Part shown: one piece after another, positions 54,610 to 62,732 of the stretch
How the letters are laid out: each line of letters starts with the position of its first letter
Numbering within the stretch: position 1 is the first letter of the stretch
DNA from: Opitutales bacterium
GTDB lineage: Bacteria; Verrucomicrobiota; Verrucomicrobiia; Opitutales; Opitutaceae
DNA length: 63,820 bases
Direction of reading: 5' to 3'
Assembly: GCA_018700525.1 (NCBI GenBank)
Contig: JABITN010000050.1
Location: 1-63,820 of the forward strand
Translations under genes and position numbers: made by a program
The notes under the pieces: generated by a model
The model's database searches: none
What the model was told of the DNA's origin: nothing
The model's input: the letters and a program-made list of their open reading frames with translations, nothing else

Positions 54610-56019
54610 CTACTCCGCATGCCCCCAAATTTTGGGGGCTTTAAACTTGCTCGGTATTGTTCTCGGGGCAATGTGCGGCGCCACCGCCACTCCCGACAGC
54701 TCTGCCAACTTGGCTTTCAGTTTTCGAAACTCCTTTGGATATTTCGAGGAAAGGTCCGTCGTTTCATAAGGATCGACGCTCAAATCAAAGAGCTCCCATT
54801 GTTCTTCGCCCTTGGCGGTACGCTCATTGGCCCCTGCTTGACCGTTGTGCACTAGCTTCCAATCACCCATACGGATCGCTCCATGAAACGGACTTAAATT
54901 ATAAAGAATGAATGCGCGTTTCACCGCTTTACCTTTGATGATGCTCGGCCAGGCATCTTTTCCATCGAGCGGAAGCCTTTGCGAAATCTCGCCTCCCGCT
55001 AGCCCTAGCAAGGTGGGGTAAAGGTCCACCACATGTAAGGGATCTTCCACGACAGCACCTGCATCGATCGTCCCCTCCCAGGCTGCGATCGCCGGGACGC
55101 GTACACCCCCTTCATAAAGCGTGTCTTTCTCTCCGCGAAGCTCCCCATTAGAGCCCAAACGGACGAGGCCCCCATTGTCCGAAAAGAAAACGATCAAAGT
55201 ATTTTCACGAGAAAGATGTTCATCGACGGAATCGATAATCACGCCAATCGCATCGTCCATGCTCGTCACCATTGCCGCATAGGTACGCCGATTTTTAACT
55301 TCGATATGAGCATTCCGCTCCAGCTGCTCCTCCGTCGCCTGCAAGGGCGTATGCGGCGCATTGAAGGGGACATAGAGGAAAAGCGGCGTATTCGAATCAT
55401 GGGCCTCGATGATATCGGCCGCAGCCTCCCCTAGTAAATCGGTCGCATAGCCTTCGTCGTAAACCGGCTGATCGTTACGATGCCAATCGTGGCCTCCTTC
55501 TCGATCGTGGGTGAAGTAGTCCAAGGCGCCGTTGTAATGTCCGTACTGTAGATCAAAACCCCGCTGAAGAGGTAAGTAGTCCGGTTCAAAATGTCCCAAA
55601 TGCCATTTGCCTACCACGGCCGTCTTATAACCCGCAGCATTCATTCCCTCAGCCAAGGTCTGTTCGTTCAGCGACAAGCCATGACTAGCCCAAGGTTTCA
55701 CGACCCCGCACTGCATGCCGTAGCGCATCGGGTAACGTCCCGTCATCAAAGCGGCCCGGGTCGGCGAGCAAACGGGCTGAGAATAGAACTGATCCAAGCG
55801 AGCGCCGCGTTTCGCCAAGCGGTCAATATGAGGCGTAGCGATTTTGCCTACGCCGTGGTAACTCACGTCTCCCCACCCCAGGTCGTCTGCTAGCATCACG
55901 ATGATGTGCGGACGCTCCGCAGCCAAGGAAAGGCTAGCCAGCAGGGTCTTGGCCCAAATAGCGAGGAGTGAAAAACGGAAAAAACGTTTCGAAAAAAATG
56001 GGGGCATTGAGGCAGTCAT
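54610..56019 (-). CDS. Arylsulfatase B-like sulfatase
   Basis: A 469-residue exported sulfatase. A short polar lead (MTASMPPFFSKRFFRF) precedes the Sec hydrophobic segment ending SLAAE (31-35). MLADDLGWGDVSYHGVG (42-58) and CSPTR (84-88) are the active site; FSDNGGLVRLGSNGELRGEK is the second metal block. GHYNGALDYFTH is characteristic of the arylsulfatase B (N-acetylgalactosamine-4-sulfatase) group. It is the first gene of the 41.6-56 kb minus-strand block after the second DUF1501/PSD1 pair, 142 bases away. The substrate is likely a 4-O-sulfated hexose or hexosamine, by family only. Confidence 0.95.
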   Translation of the reverse strand: MTASMPPFFSKRFFRFSLLAIWAKTLLASLSLAAERPHIIVMLADDLGWGDVSYHGVGKIATPHIDRLAKRGARLDQFYSQPVCSPTRAALMTGRYPMRYGMQCGVVKPWASHGLSLNEQTLAEGMNAAGYKTAVVGKWHLGHFEPDYLPLQRGFDLQYGHYNGALDYFTHDREGGHDWHRNDQPVYDEGYATDLLGEAAADIIEAHDSNTPLFLYVPFNAPHTPLQATEEQLERNAHIEVKNRRTYAAMVTSMDDAIGVIIDSVDEHLSRENTLIVFFSDNGGLVRLGSNGELRGEKDTLYEGGVRVPAIAAWEGTIDAGAVVEDPLHVVDLYPTLLGLAGGEISQRLPLDGKDAWPSIIKGKAVKRAFILYNLSPFHGAIRMGDWKLVHNGQAGANERTAKGEEQWELFDLSVDPYETTDLSSKYPKEFRKLKAKLAELSGVAVAPHIAPRTIPSKFKAPKIWGHAE

Positions 56020-56161
56020 ACGTATGGCAAAAACGATATCTCGAAAAGAACCTTATTCTGCCGATATTTTCCGAGAAAGCTCCCTTTTTCGACTCATCTT
56101 GGAAAAATTTCCGAGTCGAAAATGCGCAACTGCTCGTTTGCCTGAGTCGATTGAAATCCCT

Positions 56162-57619
56162 TCAGGTCAAGATATCCCGGATCACATGACCATGAACATT
56201 GGTCAAGCGGCGTTCGATTCCGTTGTGGTAATAGGTCAGTCGCTCGTGGTCTAGGCCGAGCAGATGGAGGATGGTGGCATGAAAGTCGTGAGGCGTGGCG
56301 ACATCTTCGACAGCTTTGAATCCGAATTCGTCAGTGCGACCGTAAGATACGCCCGGCTTGACGCCCGCTCCCGCAAGCCAACCGGTAAAGCCGTGCGGAT
56401 TGTGGTCGCGGCCCTGAGTGCCCATTTGAAACATGGGCATTCTTCCGAACTCGGTCGCGAAGACGACTAATGTTTCATCCAGGAGTCCTCTTTGCTTAAG
56501 GTCCTTGAGCAAACCTGCAACGGGCTGATCGAGGATTTCGCCGTGAATATCGTACTGTTCCTTCATTGCGCCATGTCCGTCCCAGTTCAGACGTCCCATC
56601 GTGGCATAGGCGCCATTGAAGAGCTGGACGAAACGTACCCCACGCTCAACGAGTCGCCGTGCCAGAATGCAGTTCTTGGCGAAGGCGGCCTTGTCTTCGT
56701 TGGCACTGTCGGCACCGTAGAGTTTCCGAATATGTCCGGGCTCGGAATCCAGGTCTACCGCTTCAGGAACGGAAAGCTGCATGCGCCCGGCCAGCTCGTA
56801 GCTCGATATACGAGCGGCCAACTCTTCATCGCCTGGATAGCGTGCCGCATTTTGCTCGTCGAGGAACCGCAATGCCTCACTCGCGGCTTGGTCGGTATCG
56901 CTGCTAAACGCAGCGGGACGATCGAGGTAGCGAATGGGCTTGGTGCTGCTGAAGGGCGTTCCTTGGAACGAAGCGGGTAGAAAGCCATTAGCCCAGTTGT
57001 TGGGCCCTGACACCGGGTTGCCTCGGGGATCTTCTATCGCGACGAAGGCGGGAAGATTTTGGTTTTCGCTGCCGAGAGCAAAGTTCACCCAAGCTCCCAT
57101 ACTGGGAAACCCGTCAAAGGTGAAACCTGTGTTCATGAGGTTTACCGCGGGTCCGTGAGTATTCGAGGTATTGGTTAGAGAGTGAATAAAACTGATCTCG
57201 TCGGCCATTTCTCCGATGTGCGGAACGAGGTCGGAGATCATCTTGCCACTCTGGCCGCGAGGCCGGAACTTCCAAAGCGGCTGGGTTAGATTTCCATTAG
57301 GACCCTGAAAGGAAATCAGCTCTTCACTGCCCGGCATCGGCTTGCCGTGATGGCGGATGAGCTCCGGTTTGTAATCGAAGGTATCTACATGGCTAAGAGC
57401 TCCAGAGCAGAAGACTACGATTACGTTTTTCGCTTTGGCTTCAAAATGGGGCTGGCGGGGCGCGTACGGATTGGCCGCGTCGATCTTCGGCGAGGCGGCG
57501 CGAGCGCGTTCTTCGGCCATCAATTTCGTAAGAGCGATGCCGGCAAGTCCCTGGACGGAGCCCGAAAGAAAGCTGCGTCGATCGAGCATGGGTCTGCCTA
57601 GCTTTTTGAAATGCTTCAT
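56162..57619 (-). CDS. DUF1501 protein, translationally coupled to PSD1 gene
   Basis: A 485-residue DUF1501 protein with a twin-arginine-type signal ([16 protein letters not shown], 12-27). [20 protein letters not shown] opens the family domain; [13 protein letters not shown] and [15 protein letters not shown] are the conserved later blocks, the latter with His/Asn residues in metal-site positions, more canonical than in the DUF1501 gene at 43157-44605. Its ATG overlaps the TGA of the upstream PSD1 gene (ATGA, 57616-57619), so the two are translationally coupled. Family secure, activity unknown. Confidence 0.95.
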   Translation of the reverse strand: MKHFKKLGRPMLDRRSFLSGSVQGLAGIALTKLMAEERARAASPKIDAANPYAPRQPHFEAKAKNVIVVFCSGALSHVDTFDYKPELIRHHGKPMPGSEELISFQGPNGNLTQPLWKFRPRGQSGKMISDLVPHIGEMADEISFIHSLTNTSNTHGPAVNLMNTGFTFDGFPSMGAWVNFALGSENQNLPAFVAIEDPRGNPVSGPNNWANGFLPASFQGTPFSSTKPIRYLDRPAAFSSDTDQAASEALRFLDEQNAARYPGDEELAARISSYELAGRMQLSVPEAVDLDSEPGHIRKLYGADSANEDKAAFAKNCILARRLVERGVRFVQLFNGAYATMGRLNWDGHGAMKEQYDIHGEILDQPVAGLLKDLKQRGLLDETLVVFATEFGRMPMFQMGTQGRDHNPHGFTGWLAGAGVKPGVSYGRTDEFGFKAVEDVATPHDFHATILHLLGLDHERLTYYHNGIERRLTNVHGHVIRDILT

Positions 57620-60408
57620 TGGAGAAAGGCGAATTCGCTGGAGTTGAAGATTACGCGACAGACCTGTTCAAGACCATGGTCGTCAACTAAGACGGAAAGG
57701 CGTTCTCGCTCCGCTGGCGAGGCTTCGCGAGAAAAAGCGATGGCAAAGGCGCGATCGATTTGGGCGCCTCTGTCGTCCCCCATCTCCCGCTGGAGACGCT
57801 CCGCGAAAAAACCAGCTTGACGATTGACGAACGGGCTATTGAGCAGCCCCAAGGATTGCACGGGAGTGATCGAACGAGGGCGTTTCGGTTTCATCTGACC
57901 GGCATCGGGACAGTCAAAGGCTCCAAATATGTCAACGGAGACCATGCGGATTTTATGCGCGTAGATCATGCGTCGCCAACCCTCCTCCTCGAAGGTCTCC
58001 TTCGGCACGTAGTCGGTGAGTCCGCCGCGTTGATTGAAAAAATCGAATCCAGGACCGCCCATCTCGAAATGCAGTTTGCCACTCGCACTGAGAATAGAGT
58101 CGCGCAGCGTTTCCGCCTCGATTCGTCTGGGCGGATAGCGCCAAAGCAGTCGGGAATCCGCGTCGATCTCGAGAGCTTCTTTTCGCGGGATGCTTGACTG
58201 AACAAACGTCTTTGACGCAAGTATGAGCCGATGGAGCTTTTTGAGAGACCAACCATCGGCGACAAACCTCCCGGCGAGCCAGTCAAGCAGTTCGGGGTGA
58301 GAGGGAGCCGATCCCATATATCCAAAATCTGAGGACGTTTCAATCAGACCAGTTCCGAAGTGATGTTGCCACACACGATTGACGATAACACGGGCCGTTA
58401 GAGGATGCTCCGGCTGAGTGAGATGGTGGGCGAGAGCCAGGCGGCGTTCTTCTTCCGCAGCGCCATCAGAGATTTCAAGTTGACCAAGCACTGCAGGGAT
58501 GGCGGGAACGACTTCATCCTGACGTTGCATCGAATCACCACGACGAAGCATATAGGTCGCTTCGGGCTCGGCGGCAAAACTGGCGGCATAGACTTGAGGA
58601 CCTGCTGAAAGACGAGCGAGTTCTCGCTCCGCAGAGCGGAGGGCTCGGATTTTCTCAACAATTGACTTCTTTGCATCGAGACCAATCGAAGGAAGATCGA
58701 TATCTTCTACCTTTCGTGTATCGCTCGTTCTGGGAAGCCGATCGCGGGTGTGAGAGACCTCGCGCCATTCTTCCGAGTCGGTGGGGAGCACCTCGATAAC
58801 GTATTCCGCTGGCAGGTCACGGCTGCTACGGCCCTGATGCCAGATTACTTGATCAATGATCGTTGCATCCGTAAATTCGATACGCAACCAGGCAGGACCC
58901 GTTTCATTGGCAATCCACGGATAGGCCTGACGCTTGTCAACCGTTCCATCGACGAGATTATCGAAATGACGCGATTGATTCATCAATGCGTAACTGGACG
59001 CAGAGACCTGCGAGCCATTCGAAGCGAGGGCAACGTTGAACCGATCCGATTCGTTATCACTGCTAGACCAGACTTCGAATTCGTATAGCGAGGCTGCCGA
59101 CCCAAATTCGGTTGCGGCAATGCGCATGCGTATCGACCGCGCCTCTATTGGGGCAAACGTTTCGGTGTGTATGGTATCCAGCGGCTTGCGAAGTTGGTGT
59201 TCTGAGCGAAGCGATTCCAGTTCGGTCTTGGCTACATCCCGTTTCGTTTTCGCTGCAGGAACGCGGGCTGACCAGTCGTCGTTCTCCGAACCTCGTTTGC
59301 GGCGGTCACCGTATTTCAGACCGGCGAAGATCGCCTGCATCGAGTAATAATCGCTCTGTTCGATGGGATCGAATTTGTGATCGTGGCAGCGGGCACAACC
59401 GACGGTAATCCCAAGAACGCCCTGACCCACGGTACGCAACACCTCGTCAAGTTCGTCCTGGCGAGCATTACGCATGGCCGCTTCGTCCCGGCCGATTTGG
59501 CCTGGGAGATTCGCGGGCCCCGCGACCAGAAAACCAAGAGCCGCGTCTTCGCCGACCGTATCTCCAGCAATTTGCTCGAATATAAATTGATCGTAGGGCT
59601 TGTCGTCGTTGAATGCGGCGATGACCCAGTCGCGATACGGCCAGGCGTTGGAACGGAGAAAGTTCGTTTCAAAACCAACGGTTTCCGCCCAGCGAATCAC
59701 GTCCAACCAGTGCTGAGCCCATCGCTCGCCATAACGAGGCGATGCCAGCAGTCGCTCGACCAAATTCTTGTAAGCCTGCGGGTCCGGGTTCGTTACGAAG
59801 GCTTCGACTTCCTCAGGCGTCGGCGGTAATCCGGTTAGGTCCAAGCTCACCCGTCGGATCAACGTCCGTCGATCCGCTTCCGGATTCAGCGTCAGCCCGT
59901 TGGTTTTCAACGTCGATTCGATGTAGGCGTCGAGCGATGCATGCTTGGGTTTAGATAAGGGCTGGTAGGACCACCAGGATTCATCCGCTTTCGATGCTTC
60001 TTTGAGAACCAGTCCTCCGGGCCATTCCGCTCCCGCATCGATCCAAGCAGCGAGTGCCTTGGTTTCCTCTTCGGTCAACGCATCTCCCTCCTCCGGCATT
60101 TCAGGGGCTTCCCCATCATCCAGCGGCAAGGTAATCCAATAGAGCATACTTTCCTCCGCGTTTCCCGGAATCACATACTCCTCGTCGGCCGTCTGAATGG
60201 CTTCCAAGGTGGCCATGGAGAAATCGCCTTCCTGCTGGTTCGGGTTGTGACACCCGAGACACTTAGCTTCGAGTATCGGAGCGATGTCTTTTTCAAAGCT
60301 CAACCCTATAGCTTGATCAACTTCACTAGCCCCGTTAATCGCGATCAAACTTCGAGCCACTAGAAAGGCTGCTATAGTCAGTCGAAACGTTTTGCCTGGG
60401 GCTGTCAT
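57616..60408 (-). CDS. PSCyt1-DUF1549-DUF1553 (PSD1) protein with F5/8 type C-like insert
   Basis: A 930-residue exported protein (signal 1-27). Planctomycete cytochrome C domain: CLGCH (50-54) then [15 protein letters not shown]1549: [40 protein letters not shown], with [13 protein letters not shown] as a second heme-like site. Residues about 410-560 resemble a discoidin/F5-8 type C sandwich ([52 protein letters not shown]), which could bind carbohydrate. DUF1553 ends the chain ([20 protein letters not shown]). It is coupled to DUF1501 downstream and follows an orphan sulfatase N-terminus by 11 bases. Confidence 0.94.
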   Translation of the reverse strand: MTAPGKTFRLTIAAFLVARSLIAINGASEVDQAIGLSFEKDIAPILEAKCLGCHNPNQQEGDFSMATLEAIQTADEEYVIPGNAEESMLYWITLPLDDGEAPEMPEEGDALTEEETKALAAWIDAGAEWPGGLVLKEASKADESWWSYQPLSKPKHASLDAYIESTLKTNGLTLNPEADRRTLIRRVSLDLTGLPPTPEEVEAFVTNPDPQAYKNLVERLLASPRYGERWAQHWLDVIRWAETVGFETNFLRSNAWPYRDWVIAAFNDDKPYDQFIFEQIAGDTVGEDAALGFLVAGPANLPGQIGRDEAAMRNARQDELDEVLRTVGQGVLGITVGCARCHDHKFDPIEQSDYYSMQAIFAGLKYGDRRKRGSENDDWSARVPAAKTKRDVAKTELESLRSEHQLRKPLDTIHTETFAPIEARSIRMRIAATEFGSAASLYEFEVWSSSDNESDRFNVALASNGSQVSASSYALMNQSRHFDNLVDGTVDKRQAYPWIANETGPAWLRIEFTDATIIDQVIWHQGRSSRDLPAEYVIEVLPTDSEEWREVSHTRDRLPRTSDTRKVEDIDLPSIGLDAKKSIVEKIRALRSAERELARLSAGPQVYAASFAAEPEATYMLRRGDSMQRQDEVVPAIPAVLGQLEISDGAAEEERRLALAHHLTQPEHPLTARVIVNRVWQHHFGTGLIETSSDFGYMGSAPSHPELLDWLAGRFVADGWSLKKLHRLILASKTFVQSSIPRKEALEIDADSRLLWRYPPRRIEAETLRDSILSASGKLHFEMGGPGFDFFNQRGGLTDYVPKETFEEEGWRRMIYAHKIRMVSVDIFGAFDCPDAGQMKPKRPRSITPVQSLGLLNSPFVNRQAGFFAERLQREMGDDRGAQIDRAFAIAFSREASPAERERLSVLVDDHGLEQVCRVIFNSSEFAFLQ

Positions 60409-60419
60409 ATGGGAATAAT

Positions 60420-60569
60420 CTAGTACGAATTAATACCGATATCCGCCCAGCCCAGATCATCGATGTTGATATAGATAATATTGGGTTTCTCTGCAGCCGT
60501 CGTTCCGAGCATCGCCGAGAGCAGCAGCAAACCTGAGAGCAGGTATTTGGTCGCGTAATTTATAATCAT
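60420..60569 (-). pseudogene. Orphan sulfatase N-terminus
   Basis: The frame from the ATG at 60569 codes for a complete Sec signal (YLLSGLLLLSAMLGTTAAEK) and the first sulfatase block (PNIIYINIDDLGWADIG), then stops after 49 residues. No modification motif or remaining domain follows; 11 bases later the PSD1 gene begins. This is the stump of a sulfatase whose body was deleted, with the junction near 60420. Confidence 0.75.
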
Positions 60570-60881
60570 TTTCCTGAAATAGGGACCGTGAATCAACACT
60601 TGAATATTAGAGACAGTGGCCGCTATCCAAAATGGAGAATTGATCTCTGTATACCCTCCCGCATCCGCCAACAGCAAAAATTAGAATGTTCCGCTCCTAG
60701 GACACCTCAGACCCCTGTAGGGACTAAGAGAAAATTAAATAGTTTCTTGTAGGTGAACACTGACGCCCGTGCTCTCGCACGCCTCGTACCGAGGAGCAAG
60801 CACGACGACACCTCAACGAGCGGAGTGAGAATAACAGAGGCATTTAGAAGAACTTCAAGGCACAAGAAACAGCAGACTGCC
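60570..60881. other. Intergenic region upstream of the sulfatase stump
   Basis: About 310 bases. It includes a segment with CCTCG-TAC-CGAGG (near 60786) and other G/C-rich fragments reminiscent of the dispersed repeats, but no complete copy. The reverse-strand frame covering part of it shadows the downstream end of the lipoprotein gene. Confidence 0.35.
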
Positions 60882-61253
60882 CTACTTCTTTTTTTCAGCA
60901 GTGATGGGAAACGTTCGACCCATGACGGATAGCGTTCCTTCAAAGGATTCTCCTTCGAAAGCTCCACTCATCACAACCGTATTCCCCTGCGCCGAAAAAC
61001 TACTGCTTTCGAGAACGTTAACCGCTATCACTATATCATCGAGAGCAACACCATCTCCACCCTTTCTTTGAAGCTTGCCCGTATAGCCCTCCCCGTCCTT
61101 CGCTATGGTAAACATTCCTTCAGGCTCTCCGCGGGGAAGGTTTTCAATGACGTACTGCCATTCGCCAAGCGTTGGGTCGACCTGCGTTTGAAGAGTTGCG
61201 CACGCGCCCATCAGACTCACTGCGATTAGAGAGAAAATTATTTTGAATATCAT
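60882..61253 (-). CDS. Small putative lipoprotein
   Basis: A 123-residue protein with a hydrophobic N-terminus and a lipobox-like LMGAC (14-18), so probably lipidated at Cys18. The rest is predicted beta-rich: GEWQYVIENLPRGEPEGMFT, DGEGYTGKLQRKG, GAFEGESFEGTLSVMGRTFP. PVC and Bacteroidetes genomes have similar small proteins beside DUF1080 genes. Family not named. It is 18 bases downstream of the DUF1080 gene on the same strand, suggesting joint expression. Confidence 0.75.
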   Translation of the reverse strand: MIFKIIFSLIAVSLMGACATLQTQVDPTLGEWQYVIENLPRGEPEGMFTIAKDGEGYTGKLQRKGGDGVALDDIVIAVNVLESSSFSAQGNTVVMSGAFEGESFEGTLSVMGRTFPITAEKKK

Positions 61254-61271
61254 TGGAATTTATGGGTTGGT

Positions 61272-62012
61272 TTATTGCCTCAAGCGGATGTTCTTAAACT
61301 GCACAGTCATGTTCTTTCCTTTGTGCAGCTGCAATGCGAGTATGCCAGACTTGGCGGCCTTCTCCGCATCTAGATCCGTCACATCCACCGTTTTTTTGCC
61401 ATTGATGAAGTGCATCAATCGGTTCCCTCGGGCGACGATGCGATAGTCATTCCAGTCGCCCTGCTTAATCGCAGCCTGAATCTCATCGGAGTCGCCCACA
61501 CTACCCTTCACCTTGATCTCAGGCTTTTTCTTGCCTTCGGGAATGGGATGCACCTCCACCTTCTGTCCTCGCAGTGCCAGAATCCCGCGCCCTCTTTCTT
61601 CGTATAGAATTCCTGAATACTTGGTCCCTGCTTCGAAATCCGCCTGATAGCCGCCCACGGAGAACTTGGCCGCATCTAATACCTTGGCCCGGTACTGAAT
61701 GCCAGAGTTGGCCCAGCCATCATCATTGTTCCCCACGATTTTGAATTTCAGGAGCAATACGAAGTCCGCGACCTCTCCCCCCTGCCAAACGATGAAAGTG
61801 TTCGGGTCCACCACGTTGTCATCATCCGTCTGGCCCGTAATGGCCCCATCCTGCACCGACCAGAACTGAGGAAGTCCTTCCCAACCCGAGAGATCCTTGC
61901 CGTTGAAGATCTTTTTGAATTTCTTCTTTTCCTGAGCCAGGGCTCCGAAAGCAAAAAGAACAGAAAAAGCCGCACACAGGGCGACCTTCGAGTATGATTG
62001 AGTACGCTTCAT
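61272..62012 (-). CDS. Exported DUF1080 (3-keto-disaccharide hydrolase family) protein
   Basis: A 246-residue protein with a Sec signal (1-26, FGALAQ) and one DUF1080 domain: KIFNGKDLSGWEGLPQFWSV, NTFIVWQGGEVADF, NSGIQYRAKVL and YEERGRGILALRGQ. These blocks match the C-terminal domain of the fusion protein at 7780-9462 more closely than the DUF1080 protein at 39021-39737, so they form one subgroup. Expected role: cleavage of 3-keto-glycosides in the periplasm. It heads a two-gene unit with the small lipoprotein. Confidence 0.93.
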   Translation of the reverse strand: MKRTQSYSKVALCAAFSVLFAFGALAQEKKKFKKIFNGKDLSGWEGLPQFWSVQDGAITGQTDDDNVVDPNTFIVWQGGEVADFVLLLKFKIVGNNDDGWANSGIQYRAKVLDAAKFSVGGYQADFEAGTKYSGILYEERGRGILALRGQKVEVHPIPEGKKKPEIKVKGSVGDSDEIQAAIKQGDWNDYRIVARGNRLMHFINGKKTVDVTDLDAEKAAKSGILALQLHKGKNMTVQFKNIRLRQ

Positions 62013-62382
62013 ATTTATATGGTATCGTTGTTTTTTGAGGTCACATAGCTGTGCTCGAAACCCCTGGAATTTTAGAATTCATTCTTATAAGAATAATCCG
62101 TTAGATTAGACGGGCGGTACGTATTATGCAAGGTTGAATAACCTTTATGCTCTCTCGTTTCCCATCAGGTAATCAGCAAGCAAATATATGCTTAAAGGGT
62201 TAATCTATTGACAAATGCTATCCTTTATCCGGTACCGGAACATCCGGAAAGGGAATCTTAACAGATCATTAATCTTCCAAACTTCTTTCAGAGGCCTTAA
62301 TCCCTCAAGAAATATCCCCATTAAAGGGAACGACACTTTTGTGTACATCTCCAAACTAAGGGCTGACCCTTTGATGCCACTC
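62013..62382. other. Intergenic region upstream of the DUF1080 gene
   Basis: AT-rich stretch that should hold the DUF1080 promoter. It contains a short hairpin AAGGG-CTGA-CCCTT (62358-62371) that lies just beyond the end of the serine hydrolase remnant. No gene recognised. Confidence 0.4.
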
Positions 62383-62732
62383 TTATTTCACAGCAGCACT
62401 AACGATTCTCTGAAAAGTCTTAACCATTGGAGTCTGGTTGGAGCCCCAGTTGTTTCTCATTAAGATGTAAATCGTATCGTTTATCGGATCCGCCCAGATC
62501 ATAGAACCTCCAGAGCCACCATGGCCGTAAGCGCCCGGATTCAGACCTGCGGTTCTGTCATCGGTCGCTTCCCGCACCACGCGAAAACCCAGAGCCGAAA
62601 AACAATCCGGAATATGGTCACCTTTTTCCATAATGCGGCGCGTTGCAAGCGACGGCCCTACAAAATATCGAATTATTAGACACTCTCTGAGATTTCTTTC
62701 TGAAAAAGCGGGATCGATTGGTTCGTGTCCTT
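62383..62732 (-). pseudogene. Serine hydrolase (beta-lactamase fold) C-terminal fragment
   Basis: The minus-strand frame ends with GAYGHGGSGGSMIWADPIND and TIYILMRNNWGSNQTPMVK, the C-terminal HGG/third-motif region and last strands of PF00144 serine hydrolases (compare HTG in the gene at 20052-21218). Upstream family similarity begins only near 62650 (SLATRRIMEKGDHIPD) and the SxxK and YxN parts are absent; before that the frame runs into the AbgT gene in another frame. It is a truncated, non-functional copy. Confidence 0.75.
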
